This document shows, one piece after another, positions 24,790 through 33,226 of a DNA stretch of 64,000 nucleotides. A model generated the notes under the pieces. The model searched no databases and was not told the origin of the DNA. It was given only the letters and a program-made list of their open reading frames with translations. The first letter of the stretch is position 1. Each line of letters begins with the position of its first letter. Source of the DNA: Streptomyces sp. CB01635 (GTDB lineage Bacteria; Actinomycetota; Actinomycetes; Streptomycetales; Streptomycetaceae); the NCBI RefSeq assembly GCF_002803065.1, contig NZ_NNBL01000010.1, positions 162,789 through 226,788 of the forward strand, given 5' to 3'. Both the position numbers and the translations under genes were made by a program.

Positions 24790-25847
24790 CGGTTTCCTCC
24801 CGTGCGGCTGCGGATGATGAGCCAGATCAGGTACGGCGCCCCGACGGCGGCCGTGAGGACACCCACCGGGAGTTCGGTGGGGGAGAACAGGCGCCGGGCC
24901 AGCAGGTCGGCCACGACGACGATGAACGCGCCCAGGAGCGCCGAGCACAGGAGCGGGATCTGGGCGGTGCGGGTCACCCGGCGGGCGATCTGCGGGGCCA
25001 GGAGCGCGACGAAGTCGACGGGCCCTGCGGCGCCGGTCGCCACGGACGCGAGGACGACGCCGAGCAGGACGAGGCCGAGGCGTACGCGGCCGAGGCGGAC
25101 GCCGAGCGCGGTCGCCGTGTCGTCGTCCATGGCCACGGTGCGCTGGACGCGCGCGGCCCACGCGACGAACGGGACGAGGACGAGGAGGGTCCAGCCGAGC
25201 GGGGCGGCCTCCGCCCAGCCGCGGCCGTTGAGCGAGCCCGTCATCCAGATCTGTGCCTGCTGGGCGACGAGGTAGTCGCCCTTCGTCATGAAGAGCGTCG
25301 TCACCGACCGCAGCGCGATGGCGAAGCCGATGCCGATGAGGACGAAGCGCGTCGCGTGGAGCCCGCCGCGCCAGGCGAAGGCGTACACGAGGAGCGCCGC
25401 GAGGAGGCCGCCGAGTACGGAGAGGTAGGGCAGGACCGCGTACGACGTGACGCCGAACGTCATCGCGCCGACGGTCAGCGCGCTCGCGCCCTGGCTGATG
25501 CCGATGATGTCGGGGGACGCGAGGGGGTTGCGGGCGACGGTCTGGATGAGGGCGCCCGCGGCGCCGAACGCGGCGCCGACGAGGAGGCCGACGACCATGC
25601 GGGGGGCGCGCAGCGTGCCGACGACGAGTTCGTCCGGCGACGGCCGGCCGGTGATGACCCTGAGGACTTCGCCGGGGGCGATGAACGACTCGCCGACGCA
25701 GAGGTAGGCGAGGCAGGCGGCCGCGAGGAGGACCACGAGGGACGCGGCGGCGACGGCGGCCCTGCGGTGCAGGAGGAACGCGGCGCCGCCCGCCCGGACG
25801 ACGGAGTACCCGGCGGGGCGGACCCGGGGCGCGGTGGTCGTACTCAT
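24786..25847 (-). CDS. Siderophore ABC transporter permease (FecCD type, second)
   Basis: A 353-residue permease with about ten membrane helices. FecCD hallmarks: LRAPRMVVGLLVGAAFGAAG, IQTVARNPLASPDIIGISQGAS and the C-terminal RLFSPTELPVGVLTAAVGAPYLIWLI. It has an N-terminal cytoplasmic stretch of about 30 residues. It probably forms a heterodimer with the preceding permease. ATG 25847 overlaps the upstream gene's stop by 4 nt. Confidence 0.95.
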   Translation of the reverse strand: MSTTTAPRVRPAGYSVVRAGGAAFLLHRRAAVAAASLVVLLAAACLAYLCVGESFIAPGEVLRVITGRPSPDELVVGTLRAPRMVVGLLVGAAFGAAGALIQTVARNPLASPDIIGISQGASALTVGAMTFGVTSYAVLPYLSVLGGLLAALLVYAFAWRGGLHATRFVLIGIGFAIALRSVTTLFMTKGDYLVAQQAQIWMTGSLNGRGWAEAAPLGWTLLVLVPFVAWAARVQRTVAMDDDTATALGVRLGRVRLGLVLLGVVLASVATGAAGPVDFVALLAPQIARRVTRTAQIPLLCSALLGAFIVVVADLLARRLFSPTELPVGVLTAAVGAPYLIWLIIRSRTGGNR

Positions 25848-26860
25848 GCGGGGACCGCCTTGCGCCGGACCAGGGTGACGAGGAACGGGACGCCGATCAG
25901 CGCGGTCATCACACCCGCGGGGACCTCGCTCGGCGGGAAGACGACGCGGCCCACGGTGTCGGAGACGAGGAGCATGACGGGGCCGATGAGGGCCGCCATC
26001 GGCAGGACCCAGCGGTGGTCGCTGCCCACGACGGCGCGGGCTATGTGCGGGACGGCCAGGCCGATGAAGGCGATCGGTCCGGCGGCGGCGACGCCGACGC
26101 CGGTGAGGACCGTCGCGCCGAGGCCGCCGACGATCCGTACGGTCGCGACCCGCTGGCCGAGACCCTTGGCGACGTCCTCGCCGAGCGCGAGCGCGTCGAG
26201 CCCGCGCGCGACGGACAGCACGAGGAGCACGCCGACGACGAGGAACGGCCAGATCTGGCCCACGATGTGCGCGTCCCTGCCGGACAGCGAGCCCACCTGC
26301 CAGAACCTGAACTCGTCCATGGCGGACGCCTTCGTGGTGAGGACGGCCGTGGTGACGGAGACCAGGAGCGCGTTGATCGCGGCGCCCCCGAGCGCGAGTT
26401 TCACCGGCGTCGCGCCGCCGCGCCCGCTGGAGGCGATGGCGTAGACGGCGACGGACGCGAGCGCGGCGCCCGCGAACGCGAACCAGACGTAGCCGGTGAG
26501 CGTGTGGATGCCGGCGAACGCGATCGCGAGGACGACGCCGACGGACGCGCCCTGGCTGATGCCGAGGATCCCGGGGTCGGCGATGGGGTTGCGGGTGATG
26601 CCCTGGAGGACGGTCCCGGCGAGGGCGAGCGCGGCGCCCACCATCAGGCCGACCAGCGTGCGCGGCAGCCGCAGGCCCCTGATGACCTCGGCGTCGTCGC
26701 TGTGGCCGCCGTGCACGAGCGCGTCGAGGACCGCTGACGGGGCGATCGCGCGAGCGCCCACGGCGAGGCTGAACAGGACCGCGAGAACGAGGGCCACGAG
26801 CGCGGCCGCCGTCCAGACGATGCGTCGCCGCACGGCGGGGGCGGCTGAGATCTGACCCAT
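25844..26860 (-). CDS. Siderophore ABC transporter permease (FecCD type, first)
   Basis: A 338-residue permease and the first gene of the operon. Key blocks are LRLPRTLVGLMVGAALALAG, LQGITRNPIADPGILGISQGAS and VVFPPSEVPAGVMTALIGVPFLVTLV, as in the second permease (the two share the same blocks and are ancient paralogues). ATG 26860 lies 13 bp from a 19-bp iron box, so the operon should be repressed by a DmdR-type regulator when iron is plentiful. The siderophore cannot be named from sequence; no biosynthetic genes are in the window. Confidence 0.95.
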   Translation of the reverse strand: MGQISAAPAVRRRIVWTAAALVALVLAVLFSLAVGARAIAPSAVLDALVHGGHSDDAEVIRGLRLPRTLVGLMVGAALALAGTVLQGITRNPIADPGILGISQGASVGVVLAIAFAGIHTLTGYVWFAFAGAALASVAVYAIASSGRGGATPVKLALGGAAINALLVSVTTAVLTTKASAMDEFRFWQVGSLSGRDAHIVGQIWPFLVVGVLLVLSVARGLDALALGEDVAKGLGQRVATVRIVGGLGATVLTGVGVAAAGPIAFIGLAVPHIARAVVGSDHRWVLPMAALIGPVMLLVSDTVGRVVFPPSEVPAGVMTALIGVPFLVTLVRRKAVPA

Positions 26861-26873
26861 GGACCAATCCGAG

Positions 26874-26892
26874 GTTGGTAAGGCTTAGCTAA
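26874..26892. promoter_or_regulatory. Iron box (DmdR/IdeR-type operator)
   Basis: GTTGGTAAGGCTTAGCTAA matches about 14 of 19 positions of the IdeR/DmdR consensus as remembered (TTAGGTTAGGCTAACCTAA). It lies just upstream of the siderophore uptake operon and about 30 bp from the divergent HAD gene. Confidence 0.65.
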
Positions 26893-26925
26893 GCGGCAAT
26901 CGTACGCCCATGCACAATGGCTCCC

Positions 26926-27573
26926 ATGGGTGCATACGAGAGCGCGAACGGATCAGCTTCGGGACCGACGGTCGGCTTCGACCTCGACATGACGCTGATC
27001 GACTCACGGCCGGGAATCAGGGACACATGGCTGGAACTCGCCCAGCGCACCGGCGCGCAGCTCGACGCCGATCTGATCGTGACGCGGCTCGGCCCGCCGC
27101 TGGAGCAGGAGCTCGCGTACTGGTTCCCCGAGGAGCGGATCCCGGAGATGGCCGACCTGTACCGGGAGCTCTACCCGGCGCACGCGATCACCGGGACGTA
27201 CGCGATGCCGGGCGTGCACGAGGCCGTCGCCGCGGTGCACGAGGCGGGCGGCAGGGCGATCGTCGTGACGGCGAAGTACGAGCCCAGCGCGAAGCTCCAC
27301 CTGGAACACCTGGACATCGCCGCCGACGAGGTCATCGGCAATCTGTGGGCCGAGGGCAAGGCGACGGCGCTGCGCGAGCACGGCGCGTCCGTGTACGTCG
27401 GTGACCACACCGGCGACGTGCGCGGCGCCCGTGCCGCCGAGGCGCTGTCCGTCGCGGTGACGACCGGGCCGTGCGACGCGGCGGAGCTGCGCGAGGCCGG
27501 CGCGGACGTGGTGCTCGCGGATCTGACGGAGTTCCCCGCCTGGCTGGAGGCCTACGTCGCCGAGCGGGCCTGA
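26926..27573 (+). CDS. HAD-family hydrolase
   Basis: A 215-residue phosphatase-like HAD protein. Motif I is DLDMTLIDS (about residues 17-25), followed by an alpha-helical cap, motif II in IVVTAKYE (Thr), and motif IV GDHTGDVRGA, where the acidic residues sit. It resembles phosphoglycolate phosphatase-like members; the substrate is unknown. ATG 26926 is preferred over ATG 26917 because CACAAT (26913-26918) ends 7 nt before it and the earlier ATG overlaps that box; neither has a ribosome binding site. The 3' end overlaps the convergent membrane protein gene by 22 bp. Confidence 0.88.
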   Translation: MGAYESANGSASGPTVGFDLDMTLIDSRPGIRDTWLELAQRTGAQLDADLIVTRLGPPLEQELAYWFPEERIPEMADLYRELYPAHAITGTYAMPGVHEAVAAVHEAGGRAIVVTAKYEPSAKLHLEHLDIAADEVIGNLWAEGKATALREHGASVYVGDHTGDVRGARAAEALSVAVTTGPCDAAELREAGADVVLADLTEFPAWLEAYVAERA

Positions 27574-27800
27574 CGGCGCTGCACGGCGATCCCGCGCAGC
27601 ACTCCGGCCGCGGAGATCAGGAAGCCGACGCCCATCAGCATGCACACCGCGTAGGCGACGGGCGGGAACGGGTCGGTTCCGAGGAACAGAGGGGCCATGG
27701 TGGCCAGGGTGGCCACGGCTCCGACGATGAAGACGATGCCGCCGGCCTTGACGAGGCGGTCGCCGGGTCCTGCGGAATTCGCTTGGGTTTTGTCACGCAC
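27552..27800 (-). CDS. Small two-helix membrane protein
   Basis: An 82-residue protein with two clear membrane helices (GGIVFIVGAVATLATMAPLF and VAYAVCMLMGVGFLISAAGV) and a basic C-terminus (RGIAVQRRQARSAT). Unknown function. GTG 27800 is preceded by TACCCT exactly 6 nt away, which supports this start and a leaderless mRNA; there is no ribosome binding site. It overlaps the HAD gene by 22 bp at the 3' end. Confidence 0.72.
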   Translation of the reverse strand: MRDKTQANSAGPGDRLVKAGGIVFIVGAVATLATMAPLFLGTDPFPPVAYAVCMLMGVGFLISAAGVLRGIAVQRRQARSAT

Positions 27801-27934
27801 CCGACCAGGGTAGTTCCCAGCGCGAAGGAACAATCCGGGTTCCTCGGGCCGTCTTGTCACCGGCTCCTGGACCATTAGCCTGGTGCCGGCGGGTCGGGCG
27901 GCCCGCTGCAGTGCTATCCAGAGCCGTTTTCAGC

Positions 27935-27959
27935 GCCGTTCTTCATCGCTCGGAACGGC
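27935..27959 (+). promoter_or_regulatory. Hairpin in the cold-shock gene leader
   Basis: GCCGTTC (27935-27941) pairs with GAACGGC (27953-27959), 28 nt upstream of the GTG start. Structured leaders are common on cold-shock mRNAs, where they act as temperature-sensitive elements; that role here is inference. The rest of the 187-bp gap 27801-27987 shows no gene. Confidence 0.4.
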
Positions 27960-27987
27960 ATGACGAGTACGAGGACGAGGACTTCAC

Positions 27988-28371
27988 GTGCCTACCGGCA
28001 AGGTCAAGTGGTTCAACAGCGAGAAGGGCTTCGGCTTCCTCTCCCGCGACGACGGCGGCGACGTCTTCGTACATTCCTCCGTACTTCCCGACGGCGTGGA
28101 CGCTCTCAAGCCGGGCCAGCGTGTCGAGTTCGGCGTCGTCGCGGGACAGCGCGGTGACCAGGCGCTCTCCGTGACGATCCTCGATCCGACCCCGTCCGTG
28201 GCCGCGGCACAGCGCCGCAAGCCGGACGAACTGGCCTCGATCGTCCAGGACTTGACGACGCTCCTCGAGAACATCACGCCGATGCTGGAGAAGGGCCGCT
28301 ACCCGGACAAGGCCTCCGGCGCGAAAATCGCGGGCCTGCTGCGGGCGGTGGCCGACCAGTTGGACGTCTGA
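27988..28371 (+). CDS. Cold-shock domain protein with C-terminal extension
   Basis: A 127-residue protein. The cold-shock domain covers residues 1-67: TGKVKWFNSEKGFGFLSRDDG (RNP1 KGFGF) and DVFVHSSVLP (RNP2 VFVHS). Canonical Csp proteins stop there; this one has a further 60-residue helical extension (KPDELASIVQDLTTLLENIT) typical of an actinobacterial subgroup. It binds single-stranded nucleic acid. GTG 27988 has GAGGAC about 8 nt upstream. It lies 5 bp from the convergent mqnD gene. Confidence 0.95.
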   Translation: MPTGKVKWFNSEKGFGFLSRDDGGDVFVHSSVLPDGVDALKPGQRVEFGVVAGQRGDQALSVTILDPTPSVAAAQRRKPDELASIVQDLTTLLENITPMLEKGRYPDKASGAKIAGLLRAVADQLDV

Positions 28372-28376
28372 CCGCG

Positions 28377-29234
28377 TTACGGGAACGCGAGCGCACCCGG
28401 GCCGAGGGCGGGCACGAGGCCCTCGGCCGCAGCGCGCGTCAGCAAGCCCCGGATCGCCGCGTATCCGTTCTCGCCGAGGTCGGCTGTGAACTCGTTGACG
28501 TACAGGCCGATGTGCTGGTCCGCGACGGACGGATTCATCTCCTGGGCGTGTTCGAGGACGTAGGGGCGGGAGGCCTCCGGGTCGTCCCAGGCCATGCGTA
28601 CCGACGTGCGGATCGTGTCGGCGAGCCGGCGCAGACGGTCCTCGCCCAGGCTCCGCTTCGCGATGATCGCGCCGAGCGGGATGGGTAGCCCGGTCGTGTT
28701 CTCCCAGTGCTCGCCCATGTCGGCGAGGGAGTGCAGGCCGTAGTTCTGGTACGTGAAGCGGGCCTCGTGGATGACGAGTCCGGCGTCGACCTTGCCGTCC
28801 CGCACGGCGGGCATGATCTCGTCGAACGGCATCACGACGACCTCGCCGACCCCGCCGGGCACGACGTCCGCGGTCCACAGGCGGAACAGCAGGTACGCCG
28901 TCGACTTCTCGCTGGGGACGGCGACCGTCTTCCCGCTGAGGTCGACGCCCGGCTCGCGCGTGAGCACGAGGGGGCCGCAGCCCCGGCCGAGCGCGCCGCC
29001 GCAGGGCAGCAGCGCGTAGTCGTCGAGGACGTACGGCAGGACGGCGTACGACACCTTCAGCACGTCGAAGTCGGGGGAGCGGCGCTCGGCGACGCCGTTC
29101 GTGATGTCGATGTCGGCGAAGGTCACGTCGAGGGCGGGCGCCCCGGGGACGCGGCCGTGGGCCCACGCGTCGAAGACGAACGTGTCGTTCGGGCAGGGCG
29201 AGAAGGCGATCCGGAGTTCTTCGGGGTGCGTCAT
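28377..29234 (-). CDS. mqnD: 1,4-dihydroxy-6-naphthoate synthase
   Basis: A 285-residue MqnD. It makes 1,4-dihydroxy-6-naphthoate from cyclic dehypoxanthinyl futalosine in the futalosine route to menaquinone, a pathway discovered in Streptomyces. The substrate-binding-protein-like fold shows LRIAFSPCPNDTFVFDAWAHGRV near the start, DVLKVSYAVLPYVLDDY, and the SEKSTAYLLFRLW segment. ATG 29234 overlaps the stop codon of mqnB by 4 nt (ATGA), so the two are translationally coupled. mqnA and mqnC are not in the window, as expected for the split arrangement in this genus. Confidence 0.96.
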   Translation of the reverse strand: MTHPEELRIAFSPCPNDTFVFDAWAHGRVPGAPALDVTFADIDITNGVAERRSPDFDVLKVSYAVLPYVLDDYALLPCGGALGRGCGPLVLTREPGVDLSGKTVAVPSEKSTAYLLFRLWTADVVPGGVGEVVVMPFDEIMPAVRDGKVDAGLVIHEARFTYQNYGLHSLADMGEHWENTTGLPIPLGAIIAKRSLGEDRLRRLADTIRTSVRMAWDDPEASRPYVLEHAQEMNPSVADQHIGLYVNEFTADLGENGYAAIRGLLTRAAAEGLVPALGPGALAFP

Positions 29235-29938
29235 GTGCGGTTCCAACTCTCCAGTACGGGCGCGGACTTCCCGAACGCCTCGGTCAGCGCCGCGAGTGCG
29301 TCGCCGATGCGCCAGGCCGCGCGGTCGCGGGGGCCGACGGCGTTGGAGACCGCGCGGATCTCCAGGACGGGCACGCCGTGCGCGGCGGCCGCCTCGGCGA
29401 CCCCGAAGCCCTCCATCGCCTCGGCGGCGGCGCCGGGGTGACGGCGTTGCAGCTCGGCGGCGCGGACCGCGGTGCCCGTCACGGTGGAGACGGTCAGGAC
29501 GGTGCCGGTGAGCGCACCGGTGGCCGCGGCGACGTCCCGTACGAGGGAGGGCGGCGGGCGGTGCGTGACCGTGCCGAAGCCGAGCTCGGTGACGGGCAGG
29601 AAGCCGTCGGGGGTCTCGGCGCCCAGGTCGGCGACGGTCAGCGCGTCGGCGACGACGACGGAGCCGAGCGGGGCGTCCGGCTGGAACCCGCCGCCGATGC
29701 CGGCGGAGACGACCAGGCCGTACGGCCGCCCCGACAGGGCGGCGGTGGTGAGGGCGGTGGCGGTACCGGCCGCCGCGGCGGCGGGCCCGACGCCCACCGC
29801 GACGACATCGACGGCAGGGTGCGCGGCGCCCGCCTCGGACAGGCCCCTGACCACCGCGTCCCGCTCCGCGGGGACGGCGGTGGCGATCAGGACCCGCCCG
29901 CTGTCCGTCAGGCGTCCTTCTTGAGCTTGAAGGACCAC
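29231..29938 (-). CDS. mqnB: Futalosine hydrolase
   Basis: A nucleosidase of up to 235 residues that removes hypoxanthine from futalosine. The fold is that of MTA/SAH nucleosidases: VLIATAVPAERDAVVRGL, VVSAGIGGGFQPDAPLGSVVVADA and AAAEAMEGFGVAEAAAAHGVPVLEIRAVSNAVGPRDR (catalytic Glu and Asp region). The start is uncertain. GTG 29938 has no ribosome binding site and overlaps the upstream gene by 31 bp, whereas an unusual CTG at 29911 has AAGAAGGA just upstream and overlaps the DUF2771 stop as CTGA. Second gene of a DUF2771-mqnB-mqnD unit. Confidence 0.93.
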   Translation of the reverse strand: MVLQAQEGRLTDSGRVLIATAVPAERDAVVRGLSEAGAAHPAVDVVAVGVGPAAAAAGTATALTTAALSGRPYGLVVSAGIGGGFQPDAPLGSVVVADALTVADLGAETPDGFLPVTELGFGTVTHRPPPSLVRDVAAATGALTGTVLTVSTVTGTAVRAAELQRRHPGAAAEAMEGFGVAEAAAAHGVPVLEIRAVSNAVGPRDRAAWRIGDALAALTEAFGKSAPVLESWNRT

Positions 29939-30384
29939 AGGCCGGTCGCCTTCGAGCCGCTGCCCTCGACGATGGAGACCGTCGTGGAGCTGCCCGTGGC
30001 GCCGTACTGCTGGTTGAAGAACACGCTGCCCGGGACGGTGCGGTACGTCTTATTGCTGGCGTCGGTCAGCGCCTGACCGTTCATCAGCAGGGTCCAGCCC
30101 TTGTCCGCGATCTTCGGGTCGACGCCGAAGCGGACCGTCGCGTCGGGGTCGACCTTGATGGACTTGATGTCCTTGTTCTTGAGGCAGTCCTTCAGCGCGG
30201 AGGCGTTCAGGGTCTTGCCGTCGTTGTAGCAGGCCGCTTCCGACGTCACCGTGGAGCGGCCGACCGTGATGGTCGCCAGCGGCGTCGGCTTGTCGCAGGC
30301 CGAGAGGACGAGCAGCCCGGCAGCGACGGCGCCGGCGGCTGCCACGGTGCGGCGGTTGCGCACGGTGAAACGCAGGGAGGTCAT
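29908..30384 (-). CDS. DUF2771 lipoprotein
   Basis: A 158-residue lipoprotein with signal RTVAAAGAVAAGLLVLSAC and lipidated Cys30. The mature domain has two cysteines (EAACYNDGK and LKDCLKNK) that may bond, and beta-rich ends (VSIVEGSGSKATGLWSFKLK). Function unknown. It is a conserved actinobacterial membrane-surface protein that heads the menaquinone gene pair here. TAGCCT ends exactly 6 nt before ATG 30384 and no ribosome binding site is present, so the transcript is probably leaderless. Confidence 0.88.
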   Translation of the reverse strand: MTSLRFTVRNRRTVAAAGAVAAGLLVLSACDKPTPLATITVGRSTVTSEAACYNDGKTLNASALKDCLKNKDIKSIKVDPDATVRFGVDPKIADKGWTLLMNGQALTDASNKTYRTVPGSVFFNQQYGATGSSTTVSIVEGSGSKATGLWSFKLKKDA

Positions 30385-30486
30385 GCGGGCAGGCTATCTG
30401 GCGGCCCGCGCACACTCGCCATGCGGGTGCGGCGTGCCGCATGCTCACGCCATCCGGGGCGGATCTCCCGCTCTCCCGGCCGTCCC

Positions 30487-31884
30487 TCACGCCACGCGGC
30501 TGCGTGCCTGGCCGCCGTGGCGCGCGGCGGCCAGCAGGCCCCGTACGGTCGTCAGCCAGCCCGTTCCGACGATCGCCGCGGCGACACTGAGGCCCAGTGC
30601 TCCGTTCAGGGGCAGCGCGATGCCGATGGCGCCGCCGAGGACCCACGCCATCTGGAGGAGGGTCTCGGAGCGGGCGAACGCGGAGTTGCGGACCTCCTCG
30701 GGGACGTCGCGCTGGATCAGGGCGTCCAGGGACAGTTTCGAGAGGGCCTGCGCGAACCCGGCGACGGCCGCAAGGCACGCCGTGAGGAACGCGGTGAAGA
30801 ACAGCGCGGCCGTGATCGCCACGCCGAGGACCACCGCCACCACCGTCACGATGATGATCTCGGGCGCCCGTGATTTGAGCCACGCCCCGACGGCCGTGCC
30901 CAGCGCGTTGCCCGCGCCCGCCGAGACGCCGACGATGCCGAGCGACACGGCGGCGCTCTGCCCCGACATGGGGTGCTCGCGCAGCAGGAACGCCAGGAAG
31001 AAGATCAGGAAGCCGGAGAGGCAGCGCTGCGAGGCGTTGACGAACAGCGCGTGCGTCACGGCCGGACCGACCGTGCGCAGACCGGGGCGCTTCTGCTTGG
31101 CGGCCTCCTTGCGCGGGCCGTGCAGATGCTGCTCGTCGGCCGCCAGGAGCGCCTTCCCCTCGCCCTTCGCGGAGTCCACCTTGTGCGGCAGCTGGAAGGA
31201 CAGCACCATCCCCGAAATGAAGATCACAAACGCGCCGTAGAGGGGCCAGCGCGGCCCGAGCACCTGGAGCCCGGCGCCGACCGGCGCGGCCACACCGGTG
31301 GCGAGGAGTCCACCGAGCGTCACCCGCGAATTGGCCTTGACCAGGGAGAAGCTGGGCGGCAGCAGGCGCGGCACGACGGCGCTGCGGACCACTCCGTACG
31401 CCTTGGACGCCACCAGGACGCCCAGCGCCGCCGGGTACAGCTCCACGCTGCCGCTGACCACCGCCCCGGACAGGACGATCGCGAGGAGCGCCCGCGCCAG
31501 CATCGAAGCGGCCATCGCGGCGCGCCGCCCGTGCGGCAGCCGGTCCAGGAGCGGCCCGATGACGGGCGCGAGGAGGGTGAAGGGCGCCATCGTGATGCCG
31601 AGGTACAGGGCGACGCGCCCGCGCGCCTCGTCCGTCGGCACCGAGAAGAACACCGTGGACGCGAGCGCGATGGTGATCATGACGTCGCCGGCGCCGTTCA
31701 CCGCGTGCAGCTCGATCAGTTTTCCCAGACCCGACTCGCCCGCGCCGTGCGCGTGGGTCGCTTTGCGAATCCCGCGCGCCGTACCGGTGAACGGCAGGTG
31801 CAGGGCGCGCCCGAACCCGCGGACCGCCCTGAGCACCGGGCCCGATCCGCCTGCTGCGCGCGCCGACGACCTCGCGGAAGTCAC
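30487..31884 (-). CDS. MFS transporter, unknown substrate
   Basis: A 465-residue membrane protein with about twelve helices, a 50-residue basic cytoplasmic N-terminus (LHLPFTGTARGIRKATHAH) and a central charged loop (KGEGKALLAADEQHLHGPRKEAAKQKRPG). The family looks like the mycobacterial Rv0876c group (from memory), a conserved actinobacterial MFS with no known substrate. The start is GTG 31884: CACTAT ends 6 nt upstream, again a leaderless pattern. The 335-bp region upstream (31885-32219) is the divergent promoter region shared with the DUF3027 gene. Confidence 0.85.
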   Translation of the reverse strand: MTSARSSARAAGGSGPVLRAVRGFGRALHLPFTGTARGIRKATHAHGAGESGLGKLIELHAVNGAGDVMITIALASTVFFSVPTDEARGRVALYLGITMAPFTLLAPVIGPLLDRLPHGRRAAMAASMLARALLAIVLSGAVVSGSVELYPAALGVLVASKAYGVVRSAVVPRLLPPSFSLVKANSRVTLGGLLATGVAAPVGAGLQVLGPRWPLYGAFVIFISGMVLSFQLPHKVDSAKGEGKALLAADEQHLHGPRKEAAKQKRPGLRTVGPAVTHALFVNASQRCLSGFLIFFLAFLLREHPMSGQSAAVSLGIVGVSAGAGNALGTAVGAWLKSRAPEIIIVTVVAVVLGVAITAALFFTAFLTACLAAVAGFAQALSKLSLDALIQRDVPEEVRNSAFARSETLLQMAWVLGGAIGIALPLNGALGLSVAAAIVGTGWLTTVRGLLAAARHGGQARSRVA

Positions 31885-31918
31885 TCAGCCATAGTGCCCC
31901 CGGAAGGTGGTGACTAGT

Positions 31919-31930
31919 GCCGATATCGGC
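31919..31930. promoter_or_regulatory. Perfect palindrome in the MFS/DUF3027 intergenic region
   Basis: GCCGATATCGGC, a 12-bp perfect palindrome, with CTCAGCC (31884-31890) and GGCTGAG (31928-31934) as a wider inverted repeat. The remaining 335 bp contain no gene that I can support; TAGCGT near 32028 may be a -10 box. Confidence 0.35.
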
Positions 31931-32219
31931 TGAGCGGGTCGCCGGTACGACCCCCCGGAACCGCTCCGCCGCGTGGTGCAGGACACAGCTAGTTGTACGT
32001 CGGTGTGGGCGCACGGGCCGGGAGAAGGTAGCGTGCGTAACGCGCCTGCGGCAGCTGTCCTCGGCCGCGCGCCTCTCGGTCATCCCGCAGAATGGGTGAC
32101 GTAGGTGCGCCCGAGGACGTTCGGGCGCGGACGTCGACGCGGCCCCCTGGTCCGCTCCGTCCGTACCCCCGCGCAAGGGTGGCGCACTCGTGAGACGGCG
32201 TAGGAGAGAAGCGATACCT

Positions 32220-33143
32220 GTGAGCGCAGCGACAACGCGAAGCCGCACCCCTGACCGTCTGTGCGCCGAGGCGGTAGGCCTCGCGCGGACCGCGGCCGAG
32301 GAGGCCGCCGCGCCAGGAGTCGTGGGCGAGCACGTCGACGTCGTCGTCGAGGGTGACCGGGTGGTCACGCATCTCTTCGAGTGCAAGGAGTTCGGCTACC
32401 GCGGCTGGCGGTGGGCCGTGACGGTCGCGCGGGCCTCCCGCGCCAAGGTCGTCACCCTCGACGAGACGGTTCTGCTGCCCGGCCCCGACGCCCTCCTCGC
32501 CCCCGAGTGGGTGCCATGGAGCGAGCGGCTGCGGCCCGGCGACATGGGCCCCGGGGACCTGCTCCCGACCGACGCCGAGGATCTTCGGCTCGAGCCCGGC
32601 TATTCGGGTGAGGACGTCCCGCCGCCGAACTCCGCGGTGTCCGAGGAGATGGCCGAACTCGTCGAGGCGGAGGACGCCGAGCTGACGGTGGGACCGCCCG
32701 CGGAACTGCCCATCGCACCCGAGCGCGGCTCCATCGCGTCGGTCGCCGAGGAGCTCGGCATGCGGCGCGCCCGGGTCCTGTCCCGGTACGGCCTCCACAT
32801 CGCGGCAGACCGCTGGGACGAGGCGTACGGGGCGAAGACACAGATGGCTCAGGCGGCGCCCGCCACCTGCGTGTCCTGCGGTTTCCTGGCCCGGATCGGC
32901 GGCTCGCTCGGCCAGGCCTTCGGTGTCTGCGCCAATGAGTTCTCTCCGGCGGACGGACGTGTCGTCTCCCTCGCGTACGGCTGCGGGGGGCACTCCGAGG
33001 CGGCCGTCATGCCGAAGCCTCCCCGGCCGGCTCCCCACGTGATCGACGAAACGCGCGTGGACCCGTTCCCCCTGCGCCCGTCGGCGGACTCGGGCTCGGT
33101 CCCGACGACCCCGGACGGCACGGAGGACCTCGGCCACTCGTAG
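32220..33143 (+). CDS. DUF3027 protein with zinc-ribbon-like end
   Basis: A 307-residue protein of the DUF3027 family, conserved across actinobacteria. The N-terminal half has LCAEAVGLARTAAEEAA, VVTHLFECKEFGYRGWRWAVTVARA and VPWSERLRPGDMGPGDLLPT; a helix-turn-helix-like segment follows (SVAEELGMRRARVLSRYGLH); the C-terminal part has TCVSCGF and YGCGGHSE, a likely zinc site. GTG 32220 has AGGAGAG 11 nt upstream; GTG 32190 is an alternative start. Function unknown; it may bind nucleic acid. It lies 83 bp upstream of the sacsin-like ATPase. Confidence 0.85.
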   Translation: MSAATTRSRTPDRLCAEAVGLARTAAEEAAAPGVVGEHVDVVVEGDRVVTHLFECKEFGYRGWRWAVTVARASRAKVVTLDETVLLPGPDALLAPEWVPWSERLRPGDMGPGDLLPTDAEDLRLEPGYSGEDVPPPNSAVSEEMAELVEAEDAELTVGPPAELPIAPERGSIASVAEELGMRRARVLSRYGLHIAADRWDEAYGAKTQMAQAAPATCVSCGFLARIGGSLGQAFGVCANEFSPADGRVVSLAYGCGGHSEAAVMPKPPRPAPHVIDETRVDPFPLRPSADSGSVPTTPDGTEDLGHS

Positions 33144-33226
33144 CCCTCGCAGTTCTCTTTCCCCGAGCGCGGTAGCGTCTGCGTCGCCAGGGTTGGCCTG
33201 GGTGAACGGCAGAGGGAGACCACACC

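Noticed and set aside
24786..26867. A 693-codon frame that would fuse the two siderophore permeases
   Set aside because: The upstream half is out of frame with the first permease and is low-complexity; two separate FecCD proteins with a 4-nt overlap explain the region.
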